The notes under the pieces were generated by a model, which did no database searches, was not told the DNA's origin, and saw nothing but the letters and a program-made list of their open reading frames with translations. Below, piece after piece: positions 24,760 to 32,732 of a stretch of 33,864 nucleotides of DNA. Each line of letters starts with the position of its first letter. Position 1 is the stretch's first letter. Both the position numbers and the translations under genes were made by a program. Source of the stretch: an uncultured Parvularculaceae bacterium (lineage in GTDB: Bacteria > Pseudomonadota > Alphaproteobacteria > Caulobacterales > Parvularculaceae); contig CAJXLJ010000031.1 of NCBI GenBank assembly GCA_913055785.1, positions 1-33,864 of the forward strand. Reading direction: 5' to 3'.

Positions 24760-24845
24760 CTTGGATACCCCACGATAAATCCGGTCCCCCGCCCGCTAAT
24801 CTAGCCGAAAGCGGCGGATTTTTCCACTGTCAAAATGGCGCAAGA

Positions 24846-25445
24846 TCAGGCGTCGCCGGATTCAAGGGCGATCGAGCGCTGAAAGGCGGGCCGCGCCATG
24901 CAACGTTCCGCATAGGCTTCAAGCGGTTTCGAGGCCGGAAGCATGCCAAATTGTTTCATGAATGTTGCCGAAGAGCCGCACATGACATCGGCTGCGGAGA
25001 ATGTATCGCCGAGAATCCATTCCTTGTCGCCGATCCCTTTTTCGAAGGTCTCGATCATCAGATCGAAGTCGCCCCAGCCGCTGCGCATACGGTTGGGCTC
25101 TGCGCCCGAAAATTTTTCCGCCATCGCCGGTTCAACCACGCCGGGAGTGAACACCATCCACCACAAGTATGAGCCGCGTTTCGGATCGTCGATTGCGGGG
25201 GCGAGCCGGGTTTGCGGATAGCGGTCGGCGACATAGATCGCGATAGCCGCGGAGTCTGCGAGCATGACGGCGCCGTCGGCGAGCGCCGGCACTTTGCCCA
25301 TTGGGCTTGCTTTCGGAAAGTCCGGATCGCGCGGCTTCGACGCATCGCGAATGTCGATGAGCACGCGGTCGTATTCGAGACCGGTTTCCTCCATCAGCCA
25401 GACGGCGCGTTGCGAGCGTGTCTTCGGACACCAGAAGAGTTTCAT
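24846..25445 (-). CDS. Glutathione S-transferase family protein
   Basis: A 199-residue GST. The N-terminal thioredoxin-fold domain starts MKLFWCPKTRSQRAVWLMEE with a possible catalytic S11. The glutathione site MGKVPAL and LADSAAIAIYVADRY follows, then the helical C-terminal domain with the conserved FSAADVMC. It conjugates or otherwise uses glutathione; the substrate is unknown. Its ATG overlaps the stop of the alpha/beta hydrolase gene by four bases (25442-25445), indicating one operon in the order hydrolase, then GST. Confidence 0.9.
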   Translation of the reverse strand: MKLFWCPKTRSQRAVWLMEETGLEYDRVLIDIRDASKPRDPDFPKASPMGKVPALADGAVMLADSAAIAIYVADRYPQTRLAPAIDDPKRGSYLWWMVFTPGVVEPAMAEKFSGAEPNRMRSGWGDFDLMIETFEKGIGDKEWILGDTFSAADVMCGSSATFMKQFGMLPASKPLEAYAERCMARPAFQRSIALESGDA

Positions 25446-26413
25446 TGGAGCGCCTCCATGGATGCGAATACGCCGTTCAGAAATGAATCGATGTCGCGTG
25501 CGGTTCTGTCCGGCGCCTCTTCCATCGGAATATGGCCGACGCCCTCGTAGATCTTCACGCGCGAATGCGGCAGGCGCTCATGAAAGGTCTGCGCCGCGCT
25601 CGGGTAAATAAGCGCGTCTTCCGCGCCCCAGATGATCAGCGTCGGCGCGGTGATATCGCTGACGCGGTCCGCCATCTCGGGTTCGCGGTCGGCCATGGCG
25701 CGGAACGAAGTCGCTCGCCGGTTGCCGGGATAGCGAACAAGCTCCCAATAGCGGTCGACCATCTCCTCGCTTACGATCTCTGTCACTGAAACCGATTGCA
25801 GGAGGGATTTCTTCACCAGCGCCCGCGGCGTGAATTGCTGCAACAGCCAGCGCCCGGCGGCGCTCTCCTGCAGTTTGAATGCAAGGTTGAGTGGCGGTTC
25901 TTCCTCGCCTTCGCGCAGCGGCATGCCCGCCGCGTCAAGCAGGATCAGCGCATCGACTTTTTCCGGATGCAAAAGCGCATATCGCCAGGCGACCCAGCCG
26001 CCCATGGAATTGCCGCCGAGCACGAAACTGTCGAGCCCCAGTTCTTCCGTAACAAGATCGAGCGCTTCGGCCATGCCGGCGAATGAATAATCGTCGCGCG
26101 GTTGCGGGCCGGTAAGCCCGTGTCCCGGTTGCGAGTAGGTGATGATGCGGTATTTCCCGCCCAGCCGTTCGGTCAGCGGCGCCCAGGTGTGCAACGACGC
26201 GCTGTTGCCGTGAAGCAAAACGATAGCGGGCCCGTCGGGGTCGCCTTCGTCGCGATAATGAACTTTAAGCCCGGCGCCGTTATCGGCGAAATGCGACGCG
26301 CCGCTCGTATATTTCGCGGTCATCGCTGCCGCCCCTGTATCCGGCGTGCGCAGCAGCCAGGCGAGCGCCGCGAGCGCGACGAGCGGTATGGCGAACAGGA
26401 AAAGCTTTTTCAT
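25442..26413 (-). CDS. Membrane-anchored alpha/beta hydrolase
   Basis: A 323-residue hydrolase. The start MKKLFLFAIPLVALAALAWLL gives a signal-anchor helix at residues 2-21; a more distant start at 26497 cannot be ruled out, since no good ribosome binding site decides it. The oxyanion segment LLHGNSASLHTW, nucleophile elbow GGNSMGGW (S136), WGAEDALI for the acid and GVGHIPMEE for the His form a complete triad. The strand usually reading DLPGHG is YSQPGHG. It resembles epoxide hydrolase/haloalkane-type esterases; the substrate is unknown. Co-transcribed with the GST gene. Confidence 0.87.
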   Translation of the reverse strand: MKKLFLFAIPLVALAALAWLLRTPDTGAAAMTAKYTSGASHFADNGAGLKVHYRDEGDPDGPAIVLLHGNSASLHTWAPLTERLGGKYRIITYSQPGHGLTGPQPRDDYSFAGMAEALDLVTEELGLDSFVLGGNSMGGWVAWRYALLHPEKVDALILLDAAGMPLREGEEEPPLNLAFKLQESAAGRWLLQQFTPRALVKKSLLQSVSVTEIVSEEMVDRYWELVRYPGNRRATSFRAMADREPEMADRVSDITAPTLIIWGAEDALIYPSAAQTFHERLPHSRVKIYEGVGHIPMEEAPDRTARDIDSFLNGVFASMEALQ

Positions 26414-26539
26414 AACGCCGAGACTAGCGCGGAAATTCCGCCGCCCAAAGACGTTTTTCCATGTTTTGACCCATAGAGCGGCGACGGGTAATCTCACGCG
26501 CTTCAGCTATCGGCGCGGGGGCGCCGCGAGGAGAGAGAA

Positions 26540-27286
26540 ATGGGCTTCGTTGCACTGGCTTACAGCATAGTTGTGTATCTCGTTTTCTTTGCTTCGTTTT
26601 TGTACATGGTTGTGTTTCTCGGCGGCGATGCGCTCGGCTTTCTCGGCGCGCCGAAAACCGTTGACGCCGGCGCGTCCTATCTGCCCGCCGTTCCGGCGGC
26701 GCTGGTCAATGTCGGCCTCTTGTTGCTATTCGGCGTGCAGCATTCGGTGATGGCGCGTCAGAGTTTCAAGAAAGTCTGGACGAAAATCGTCCCGCCCGCG
26801 ATGGAGCGCAGCACCTATGTGCTGGCGTCTACCGCCGCGCTGGTGCTGCTGTTCGTCTTCTGGCAGCCGATGCCGGCGGTCGTTTGGTCGGTCGACAGTG
26901 CGTTATGGAGCGGGCTGCTGATCGCTGTCTATTTGCTCGGCTTCGGCGTCGTCCTGATCTCGACCTTCCTAATCAGTCATTTCGAATTGTTCGGCCTGCT
27001 GCAGGCGTGGCTGAAATTCAAATCACAGGAAGCAGCCGAGCCGACATTCGTGACGCCGCTGTTTTATCAGGTCGTACGCCACCCGCTTTATCTCGGTTTT
27101 CTGATTGCGTTCTGGGCGACGCCGCACATGACTGCGGGGCATCTGCTATTTGCCGCCATTTGGAGCGTCTATATCTTTGTCGCCATCGGCTATGAAGAGC
27201 GCGATCTGATCGCGATCTTCGGGCAGAAATATCACGACTATATGGAAAAAACCCCGTCGATCCTGCCCTTCGGCGGCCGGAAATAA
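26540..27286 (+). CDS. mddA: Methanethiol S-methyltransferase-like membrane protein
   Basis: A 248-residue integral membrane protein with about six hydrophobic helices. Segments PKTVDAG, FGVQHSVMAR (65-73), KIVPPAMERSTYVL and the cofactor region VVRHPLYLGF (178-187) with GYEERDL match MddA, which methylates methanethiol to dimethyl sulfide, within the NnrU/isoprenylcysteine methyltransferase fold. AGGAGAGAGAA immediately before the ATG fixes the start. It is divergent from the alpha/beta hydrolase and convergent with aroC. Other members of this fold act on other substrates, so the activity is an inference from similarity recalled, not tested. Confidence 0.7.
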   Translation: MGFVALAYSIVVYLVFFASFLYMVVFLGGDALGFLGAPKTVDAGASYLPAVPAALVNVGLLLLFGVQHSVMARQSFKKVWTKIVPPAMERSTYVLASTAALVLLFVFWQPMPAVVWSVDSALWSGLLIAVYLLGFGVVLISTFLISHFELFGLLQAWLKFKSQEAAEPTFVTPLFYQVVRHPLYLGFLIAFWATPHMTAGHLLFAAIWSVYIFVAIGYEERDLIAIFGQKYHDYMEKTPSILPFGGRK

Positions 27287-27297
27287 TTGAAGCGGCG

Positions 27298-27323
27298 CGC
27301 ATTCAGGCAACGGCATGAATGCG
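27298..27323. terminator. Hairpin between convergent mddA-like gene and aroC
   Basis: CGCATTCA (27298-27305) and TGAATGCG (27316-27323) form an 8-base stem with a 10-base loop, 12 bases past the mddA-like stop and 23 bases past the aroC stop. It could serve both transcripts; there is no clear U-run. Confidence 0.4.
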
Positions 27324-27345
27324 TCTGTCGTGTGGATTTATGCGG

Positions 27346-28443
27346 TCACCCGCACTGTGCGCGGTGCAAAAGCGCGTGATCGGCGAGGACGAGCGCCATC
27401 ATCGCCGCGCCGACAGGGACGGCGCGGATGCCGACGCAAGGATCGTGACGGCCCTTGGTGACGATTTCGGCTTCGTCGCCTTGCGCCGTAATTGTTTTGC
27501 GCGGGGAAAGGATCGACGAGGTCGGCTTCACCGCGAAACGCGCGACAATGTCTTGTCCCGAAGAGATCCCGCCGAGAATGCCGCCGGCCTTGTTCGAAAG
27601 AAAATGCGGGCGTCCGTCTTTCATGCGAATCTCGTCGGCGTTTTCTTCGCCCGAGAGAGACGCGGCTTCCATCCCGGCGCCGATTTCGACGGCTTTGGCC
27701 GCGTTGATCGACATCAACGCCGCTGCAAGGTCGGCATCGAGTTTGCCGTAAACCGGCGCGCCCAACCCTGCGGGAACGCCGGAGGCGACAACTTCAACAA
27801 GGGCGCCCATGGAAGAACCGCTTTTACGTGCGGCTTCGAGTTTTTCTTCCCAGCGTTTCGCCGCATCGGCGTCCGGACACCAGAACGGGTTTTTTTCCGT
27901 TTCGTTCCAGTCGAAGGCGGCGCGGTCGATTTTATCCTCGCCCACCTGCACGAGGCAGGCCCTGATCGAAACGCCGCCGATCACATGCGCCAAGACTTTT
28001 TCCGCAACGACGCCGGCGGCGACTCGCGCCGCGGTCTCCCGCGCCGACGACCGTCCGCCGCCGCGATAGTCTCTAACTCCGTATTTCCTGTCATAGGTGA
28101 AGTCGGCGTGGCCGGGGCGATATTTGTCGCGAATGTCCGAATAGTCTTTCGAGCGCTGGTCGATATTCTCGATCAGGAGGCTGATCGGGGCGCCGGTGGT
28201 GCGCGGTCCCTCGGTCCGGTCGTCTTCGAACACGCCGGAGAGGATTTTAACCGCGTCCGGCTCCTTCCGTTGCGTCACGAATTTCGACGTGCCGGGTTTG
28301 CGTTTGTCGAGCGCCGCCTGAATGTCCGCTTCGGTCAGTGCGATCCTCGGCGGGCAGCCGTCGATGACGACGCCGAGCGCGGGCCCGTGGCTCTCGCCCC
28401 ACGTCGTATATCGAAAAACCCGCCCGAACGTATTGAAAGACAT
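27346..28443 (-). CDS. aroC: Chorismate synthase
   Basis: A 365-residue enzyme converting EPSP to chorismate, the last step of the shikimate pathway, with reduced FMN. All three signatures are visible: [19 protein letters not shown] at the N-terminus, [19 protein letters not shown], and the C-terminal [14 protein letters not shown]. Length matches the family. The start [10 protein letters not shown] (28443) is the conserved one; the open frame extends to 28491 without support. It is divergent from pdxH over 113 bases. Confidence 0.96.
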   Translation of the reverse strand: MSFNTFGRVFRYTTWGESHGPALGVVIDGCPPRIALTEADIQAALDKRKPGTSKFVTQRKEPDAVKILSGVFEDDRTEGPRTTGAPISLLIENIDQRSKDYSDIRDKYRPGHADFTYDRKYGVRDYRGGGRSSARETAARVAAGVVAEKVLAHVIGGVSIRACLVQVGEDKIDRAAFDWNETEKNPFWCPDADAAKRWEEKLEAARKSGSSMGALVEVVASGVPAGLGAPVYGKLDADLAAALMSINAAKAVEIGAGMEAASLSGEENADEIRMKDGRPHFLSNKAGGILGGISSGQDIVARFAVKPTSSILSPRKTITAQGDEAEIVTKGRHDPCVGIRAVPVGAAMMALVLADHALLHRAQCG

Positions 28444-28556
28444 TGCGTTTTCTGCTGCAGCGTAAATGCTAGCCGTGTTTGATCCTATCATGCCGCATGA
28501 AGCAAGACTAAGGGTTAACGCGCCGCCATTTTGCGTCCGTTCAGCAGGTGAAGATC

Positions 28557-29216
28557 ATGACCGACGACCTCATCCCCCGGAGCCCGAGCGAGGAGGCCTA
28601 CGCCGCCAGCGAGGATCAGGGCGACGTCTTTACCAAGGACGATCCCTTCGCGCTGTTCGCCGAATGGCTGACGCTGGCGAAGAAAACCGAGCCCAACGAC
28701 GCCAATGCGATGGCGCTCGCCACCTGTGGCGCCGATGGTTTGCCGGATGTGCGGATGGTGCTGTTGAAAGACATCGATGAGCGGGGGCTCGCCTTCTATA
28801 CGAATATGGAAAGCGCCAAGGGCCGGGAGCTCGCCGAAAATATGAAGGCGGCTGTGGTTTTTCACTGGAAAACGATCCGCCGTCAGGTTCGCTTTCGCGG
28901 GAATGTCGTTCCCGTAAGCGCCGAGGAGGCCGACGCCTATTTCAAAACCCGCGCGCGGCCCGCGCGTATCGGCGCATGGGTTTCGGCGCAGTCGCGGCCG
29001 ATGAAAGGCAAACTGACGCTGGCGAAGGAAATCGCGCTCAAGACCGCCGAGTTCGGCGTCGCGGAAGTTCAGCGTCCCCCGCACTGGTCCGGCTACAGAA
29101 TAATTCCGTCTGAAATCGAATTCTGGGTGAACCGGCCGTTCCGCCTGCATGACCGGCTGCAGTACAAACGCACGGGCGAGGCCGCGCCCTGGACGACATC
29201 GCGGCTTTATCCGTAG
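28557..29216 (+). CDS. pdxH: Pyridoxamine 5'-phosphate oxidase
   Basis: A 219-residue FMN enzyme that makes pyridoxal 5'-phosphate. Family segments are clear: [63 protein letters not shown], and the C-terminal [23 protein letters not shown] and the terminal SRLYP. The ATG at 28557 follows AGGTGAAG; a GTG three codons upstream is a possible alternative. It is divergent from aroC. Confidence 0.95.
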   Translation: MTDDLIPRSPSEEAYAASEDQGDVFTKDDPFALFAEWLTLAKKTEPNDANAMALATCGADGLPDVRMVLLKDIDERGLAFYTNMESAKGRELAENMKAAVVFHWKTIRRQVRFRGNVVPVSAEEADAYFKTRARPARIGAWVSAQSRPMKGKLTLAKEIALKTAEFGVAEVQRPPHWSGYRIIPSEIEFWVNRPFRLHDRLQYKRTGEAAPWTTSRLYP

Positions 29217-29312
29217 TCAAATACGGCGAACCGTTCTTTATGCGATTTAACCGGGTTTGAATGCCCGCAGCAAAATCCGTACTTTTTATACGCGTTTTGC
29301 GGGAGGGAAATC

Positions 29313-30692
29313 ATGCGCGCATTTAATAAGGCCGTCGCCGCCGGGTTGGGTGTCATCGTTTTGATATCCGGTTGTCAGGATTACAGCGCAGAAGGGGAGC
29401 GTCATCGTTTCTCACAAGCCGCGGATTCAGACCCTGAAGCCATGTGGCTGGCGGACTTCGCCGGCATGCAGCGTTTAAAAGAACTCGGCGACGCCGCCAT
29501 GGCGGCTGAAGATTTTGATGCAGCCGCAGCATATTACGCACGGGCCTCGGCGCTGAAGGACAACATTCCCGGACCGACCGGCGTTTATCTGGCGCTTTCC
29601 GCCGCCGCCGCTTATGCGCGGGCGGATAAGCCTGACATGGCTGTCGCCATGTATAAACGTTCTGTCGATCAGGGCTTCCGCCTTCCGGAAGTTGCGCAAC
29701 ACTATCCGGACTTCGCGTCCCTGAGAGAAAGGGATGATTTTCAGGCGCAACTGGAAAGGACCCGTCAAAACGCAACGGCCTATAGCAACGCGCATCGCGA
29801 TCCGGAAAAGGCCAGGCTGATTTTCGATGATGTGCCGCGATTTTGGGAGGCTTACGATCTCGCCGCAGAAGTTACTGGAACCGGCAGAAAGGCGGCGATC
29901 TTCCGCCGTCACTATCTTGCGCCGGGAACGCCCGGGCTGATCGATTATCATTGGATCAAGACTTCCAGCATGGAGGAACTGGTCGAGCGGATAGAAAAAT
30001 CGCCCGATTATTATAAGGGCATCCGTGAGCGCACGCTCGGCGCGGTGCAATATGAGCCGGTCATCCGCGAGGCGTTGCGGCGCATCGTTGCACTATATCC
30101 CGAAGCCGATGCGCCTGATGTAACATTCGTAATCGGGAGGCTGAATTCCGGCGGCACGGCGGGGCCGTCCGGCATGTTGATCGGGCTTGATGTCTGGTCA
30201 TGGCGGCAAGGGATTTCCCTTGAAGGGATCTCCGAGGGATTTCAGCGCGTGGTAACGAATCTCGATCTGGAAGCGTTGCCGTTCATTGTCGTGCATGAAC
30301 ACATCCATGCCTTGCAGCAATATAGTGGTGAGCCGTCCCTGCTGCGTGCGGCCATTCAGGAAGGCTCGGCCGATTTCATCGCAGGGCTGACTTTGCCGGA
30401 ACGGGAAAAGCCGCACTACTATCGTTGGGGCCTTGAGCGCGAGCAAATGGTGTGGCGCCGTTTTGTTGATGACATGAGCGGTAACGATCTCAGCGACTGG
30501 GTCGGCAATAACAGTACAATCGATGAAGAAGGCTGGTACGCCGATCTTGGTTATTTCATTGGCGCGCGAATATGCGAAGCCTACTATGAACAGGCCGAGG
30601 ACAAGCAACAGGCGATTCGCGACCTGCTGTTCGTCACTGACGCTGGAGCAATCCTTGAAGCCAGCGGTTATGCGCAACGCTTTGCCGAATAG
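29313..30692 (+). CDS. TPR-containing lipoprotein with zinc-protease (gluzincin) domain
   Basis: A 459-residue predicted lipoprotein: signal with lipobox LISGC, lipidated at C21. Residues about 55-150 contain one or two TPR-like repeats (AAEDFDAAAAYYARASALK, ADKPDMAVAMYKRSVDQG). The C-terminal domain has a HEHIH zinc motif (H328, E329, H332) in PFIVVHEHIHALQQY, with a likely third ligand E350 in EGSADFI. This resembles DUF2268/GldB-like predicted metallopeptidases. GGGAGGGA lies six bases before the ATG. A role in envelope protein turnover is possible but unproven; substrates are unknown. Confidence 0.75.
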   Translation: MRAFNKAVAAGLGVIVLISGCQDYSAEGERHRFSQAADSDPEAMWLADFAGMQRLKELGDAAMAAEDFDAAAAYYARASALKDNIPGPTGVYLALSAAAAYARADKPDMAVAMYKRSVDQGFRLPEVAQHYPDFASLRERDDFQAQLERTRQNATAYSNAHRDPEKARLIFDDVPRFWEAYDLAAEVTGTGRKAAIFRRHYLAPGTPGLIDYHWIKTSSMEELVERIEKSPDYYKGIRERTLGAVQYEPVIREALRRIVALYPEADAPDVTFVIGRLNSGGTAGPSGMLIGLDVWSWRQGISLEGISEGFQRVVTNLDLEALPFIVVHEHIHALQQYSGEPSLLRAAIQEGSADFIAGLTLPEREKPHYYRWGLEREQMVWRRFVDDMSGNDLSDWVGNNSTIDEEGWYADLGYFIGARICEAYYEQAEDKQQAIRDLLFVTDAGAILEASGYAQRFAE

Positions 30693-30801
30693 GCGCAATT
30701 TTCGCGCCTTCACGCGACGAGGCGTCACTCGCCGCCACATGACGGCTTTACTCCCGCGGCGGTCGGGATAAAGATGGCCTCGCAGACTTGGAGAGGTCGG
30801 C

Positions 30802-31317
30802 ATGCACATCATCATCGCCGTACTTGGCGCGCTGGCGGCGGCCTTCTGGGCGTTCACCCATTTTGTGGGCGCGGCCAATCAGGGGCGCGAGGCGCTCGGC
30901 GAGGTGAAGGGCGTAATCAGGCGCGGGAAATGGAGCCGTCGCGTCGACCAGCGGCTGATTGAGAACCTTTCCGATCCGCGTGAGGCGGCGGCGGTGCTGA
31001 TCTACCAGACCGCGGCGTATGACGGCGCGGTCACCGACCGCCAGCATGACCGGATCGTCGCGGCCATGCGCGCGGCGTTCGACGCCGATGAAGAAACCGG
31101 CGAGGCTCTTTACGCTTTTGCGCGCATGGCGGTCGGCGAAATCAACGACGCCGGCAACTCGGTCAAGAAAATCCTGCGGCCGGTGGTCGATGTGTGTACG
31201 GATGACGAGCGGGCCCAGCTCATTACGATGATGGAGCAGGCCGCCGAGATCGAAGGCCCGCCGACCGACATGCAGCGCCGGCTGATCGCGGAAGCGCGGC
31301 GGGTTCTCGCCGCATAA
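30802..31317 (+). CDS. TerB-like membrane-anchored protein
   Basis: A 171-residue protein. One helix at residues about 2-22 anchors it. The rest matches TerB: two acidic half-repeats (AVLIYQTAAYDGAVTDRQHDRI and AEIEGPPTDMQRRLIAEA), each ending in a D/E-rich turn, separated by helices. TerB proteins bind metal and occur in stress-response complexes, often as part of DnaJ-type membrane proteins; no J domain is present here. GGAGAGG lies just upstream of the ATG. No other ter genes are nearby, so tellurite resistance is not implied. Confidence 0.7.
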   Translation: MHIIIAVLGALAAAFWAFTHFVGAANQGREALGEVKGVIRRGKWSRRVDQRLIENLSDPREAAAVLIYQTAAYDGAVTDRQHDRIVAAMRAAFDADEETGEALYAFARMAVGEINDAGNSVKKILRPVVDVCTDDERAQLITMMEQAAEIEGPPTDMQRRLIAEARRVLAA

Positions 31318-31332
31318 TCGTAGGTTTCAAAA

Positions 31333-31503
31333 TTACTTCTGTCCCAGCAGCGCCAGCGGCAGCGCGACGATGGCGCCGGCGACAAGCGTCAGGACGAACC
31401 ATGAGGGCGCGCCGTTGAGATGCGCGCCGATGCTGCCGAACAGCAGGATGATGAAGACGGCGGCGGCCGCCTGTCGTACCGGGATCCAGTCGCTGGAAGC
31501 CAT
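31333..31503 (-). CDS. Small 56-residue two-span membrane protein
   Basis: A complete short gene starting MASSDWIPVRQ and ending LLGQK. An AAAGGAGA lies six bases before the ATG, an excellent ribosome binding site. Two hydrophobic helices (about residues 12-27 and 35-53) are joined by a loop GAHLNGAPSW. No family is recognised. It is convergent with the TerB-like gene (15 bases between stops) and lies 125 bases from the MBL-fold gene's end on the same strand. Confidence 0.72.
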   Translation of the reverse strand: MASSDWIPVRQAAAAVFIILLFGSIGAHLNGAPSWFVLTLVAGAIVALPLALLGQK

Positions 31504-31581
31504 GGAAAATCTCCTTTAAACGCTTCCGTCCGCTCTAAAGATGGCGCTTTGCGCCGCTTGTTTCAAGTTGTGAATGCGCCT

Positions 31582-31601
31582 GCCGCTTCGGCATGAGCGG
31601 C
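31582..31601 (-). terminator. Weak hairpin after the MBL-fold gene
   Basis: GCCGCT (31582-31587) and AGCGGC (31596-31601) pair around an 8-base loop, 27 bases past the MBL-fold stop on the minus strand. An alternative fold TGCCG-CTT-CGGCA overlaps it. No U-run follows, so the call is weak. Confidence 0.3.
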
Positions 31602-31628
31602 GGCGAGCGTGACGCGCAAGCCGCTCAC

Positions 31629-32534
31629 TCACGCCCCGGGCCGGTATTCGGCGTGCATGCCGGGTTCGCCATCGCAGGCCGCCCGGCCGATGCGAACGAG
31701 CCGGATCAAATGCGCCAGCACGTTGAGGGCCGCCGCGCCGTGCAGGCGCTTATCGACATCGGCGTACATCGCCGGGACGATTTCCTTGATCCGCGTACGC
31801 CCTTTCGAGAGTTGCTCGAGGATCTGCGCGTCGCGCATCAGCCGATGGGTCCTGACCGCGCGCACGAAACGTCTCGGGTTGCGGATCGGCGCGCCATGGG
31901 TTGGCAGGTAGATGTCGTCCTCCCGCGCCAGCAAGAGATCGAGGCTTTTAAGATAGGCGTCCATGTCGCCGTCGGGCGGCGCCACCACCGTCGTCGCCCA
32001 GCCCATGATGTGATCGCCGGTGAACAGCGCTTTGTGTTCATCGAGCGCGAAACATAAATGGTTTGAAAGATGCCCCGGCGTGTGCAGCGTTTCGAGGCGC
32101 CAGCCGGCGCCTTCGATAACGGCGCCGTCGCTGATGATTTCGTCCGGCGCATAGGCGTAGTCGGCGCCCTCGTCGAGCGCCGGCGCGTCGCTCTCCCGCT
32201 TGCGCACCGGATGGGCGCCGAAGCCGAAAACCGGCGCGCCCGTCGCATCGGCGAATTTGCGCGCAAGCCCGCAATGATCGTTGTGAGTATGCGTGACAAG
32301 GATGTGGGTGACGCGTTCGCCTTTCAGCGCGTCGAGCAACGCATCGAGATGCGCGTCGCGGTCGGGGCCGGGGTCGATCACCGCAACCTCGCCCTTGCCG
32401 ATGATGTAGGCGCCGCTGCCGGTATAGGTGAACGGGCCGGGATTGCCGGCGATCACCCGGCGCACGCCCGGCAGGACTTCGTCGGGAACGCCCGGTTTGA
32501 AGTCGATGTCTTTAACGAAGGGAATGGAGGCCAT
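31629..32534 (-). CDS. MBL-fold metallo-hydrolase, LACTB2-like
   Basis: A 301-residue metallo-beta-lactamase-fold protein. The metal motif is THTHNDHCG (H82, H84, D86, H87), with further ligands in LETLHTPGHLSNH, FTGDHIMGW and the late PTHGAP. The C-terminal 80 residues form the winged-helix-like extension seen in LACTB2-type enzymes, which in animals act on RNA; bacterial members are uncharacterised. The start at MASIPFVKD is chosen for family fit; no strong ribosome binding site is present. Hairpin repeats lie just upstream. Confidence 0.85.
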   Translation of the reverse strand: MASIPFVKDIDFKPGVPDEVLPGVRRVIAGNPGPFTYTGSGAYIIGKGEVAVIDPGPDRDAHLDALLDALKGERVTHILVTHTHNDHCGLARKFADATGAPVFGFGAHPVRKRESDAPALDEGADYAYAPDEIISDGAVIEGAGWRLETLHTPGHLSNHLCFALDEHKALFTGDHIMGWATTVVAPPDGDMDAYLKSLDLLLAREDDIYLPTHGAPIRNPRRFVRAVRTHRLMRDAQILEQLSKGRTRIKEIVPAMYADVDKRLHGAAALNVLAHLIRLVRIGRAACDGEPGMHAEYRPGA

Positions 32535-32587
32535 GGGTGTTGATGTGTCAGTTTGAACGCGCGGCTTCAACAGTAAAGTACGATGTC

Positions 32588-32610
32588 ATCGCCGGGCTTG
32601 TCCCGGCGAT
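32588..32610 (-). repeat. Intergenic hairpin repeat, unit 1 (inverted)
   Basis: ATCGCCGGG-CTTGT-CCCGGCGAT, a perfect 9-base stem with 5-base loop. On the minus strand it reads GGATCGCC...GGCGATGACA, matching the flanks of unit 2 in the other orientation. Such elements are common between genes in alphaproteobacteria. Confidence 0.75.
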
Positions 32611-32652
32611 CCGGGGCGTCAACAGACCACGCCTGCGATTTAATGAGTCTGG

Positions 32653-32675
32653 ATTGCCGGCCTAAAGCCGGCAAT
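32653..32675 (+). repeat. Intergenic hairpin repeat, unit 2
   Basis: ATTGCCGGC-CTAAA-GCCGGCAAT, a perfect 9-base stem with 5-base loop, flanked by CTGG and GACAC. Its flanks match unit 1 reversed, marking the same family. Confidence 0.75.
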
Positions 32676-32706
32676 GACACAAGGAGAGGAAAGCAGAATC
32701 AATGGA

Positions 32707-32724
32707 TTCCGGCTTTCGCCGGAA
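32707..32724 (+). repeat. Intergenic hairpin repeat, unit 3
   Basis: TTCCGGC-TTTC-GCCGGAA, a 7-base stem with 4-base loop, preceded by ATGGA. It lies nine bases past the stop of the ATP-grasp-like gene (minus strand) and may double as its transcription terminator. Confidence 0.7.
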
Positions 32725-32732
32725 AGAACGGA

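Noticed and set aside
27319-28482. 387-residue frame antisense to aroC
   Set aside because: aroC has all chorismate synthase signatures; the antisense translation is arginine/phenylalanine-rich and featureless.
29246-29262. Possible CtrA site (TTAA-N7-TTAA-like)
   Set aside because: The second half reads TGAA instead of TTAA; a single near-match is not evidence.
29264-29303. Imperfect inverted repeat (CCCGCA..AAAA with TTTTGCGGG) upstream of the TPR-zincin lipoprotein
   Set aside because: The stem has a two-base bulge and a 19-base loop, and it overlaps a possible -10 region, so it may not be transcribed; too weak to call a regulatory element.
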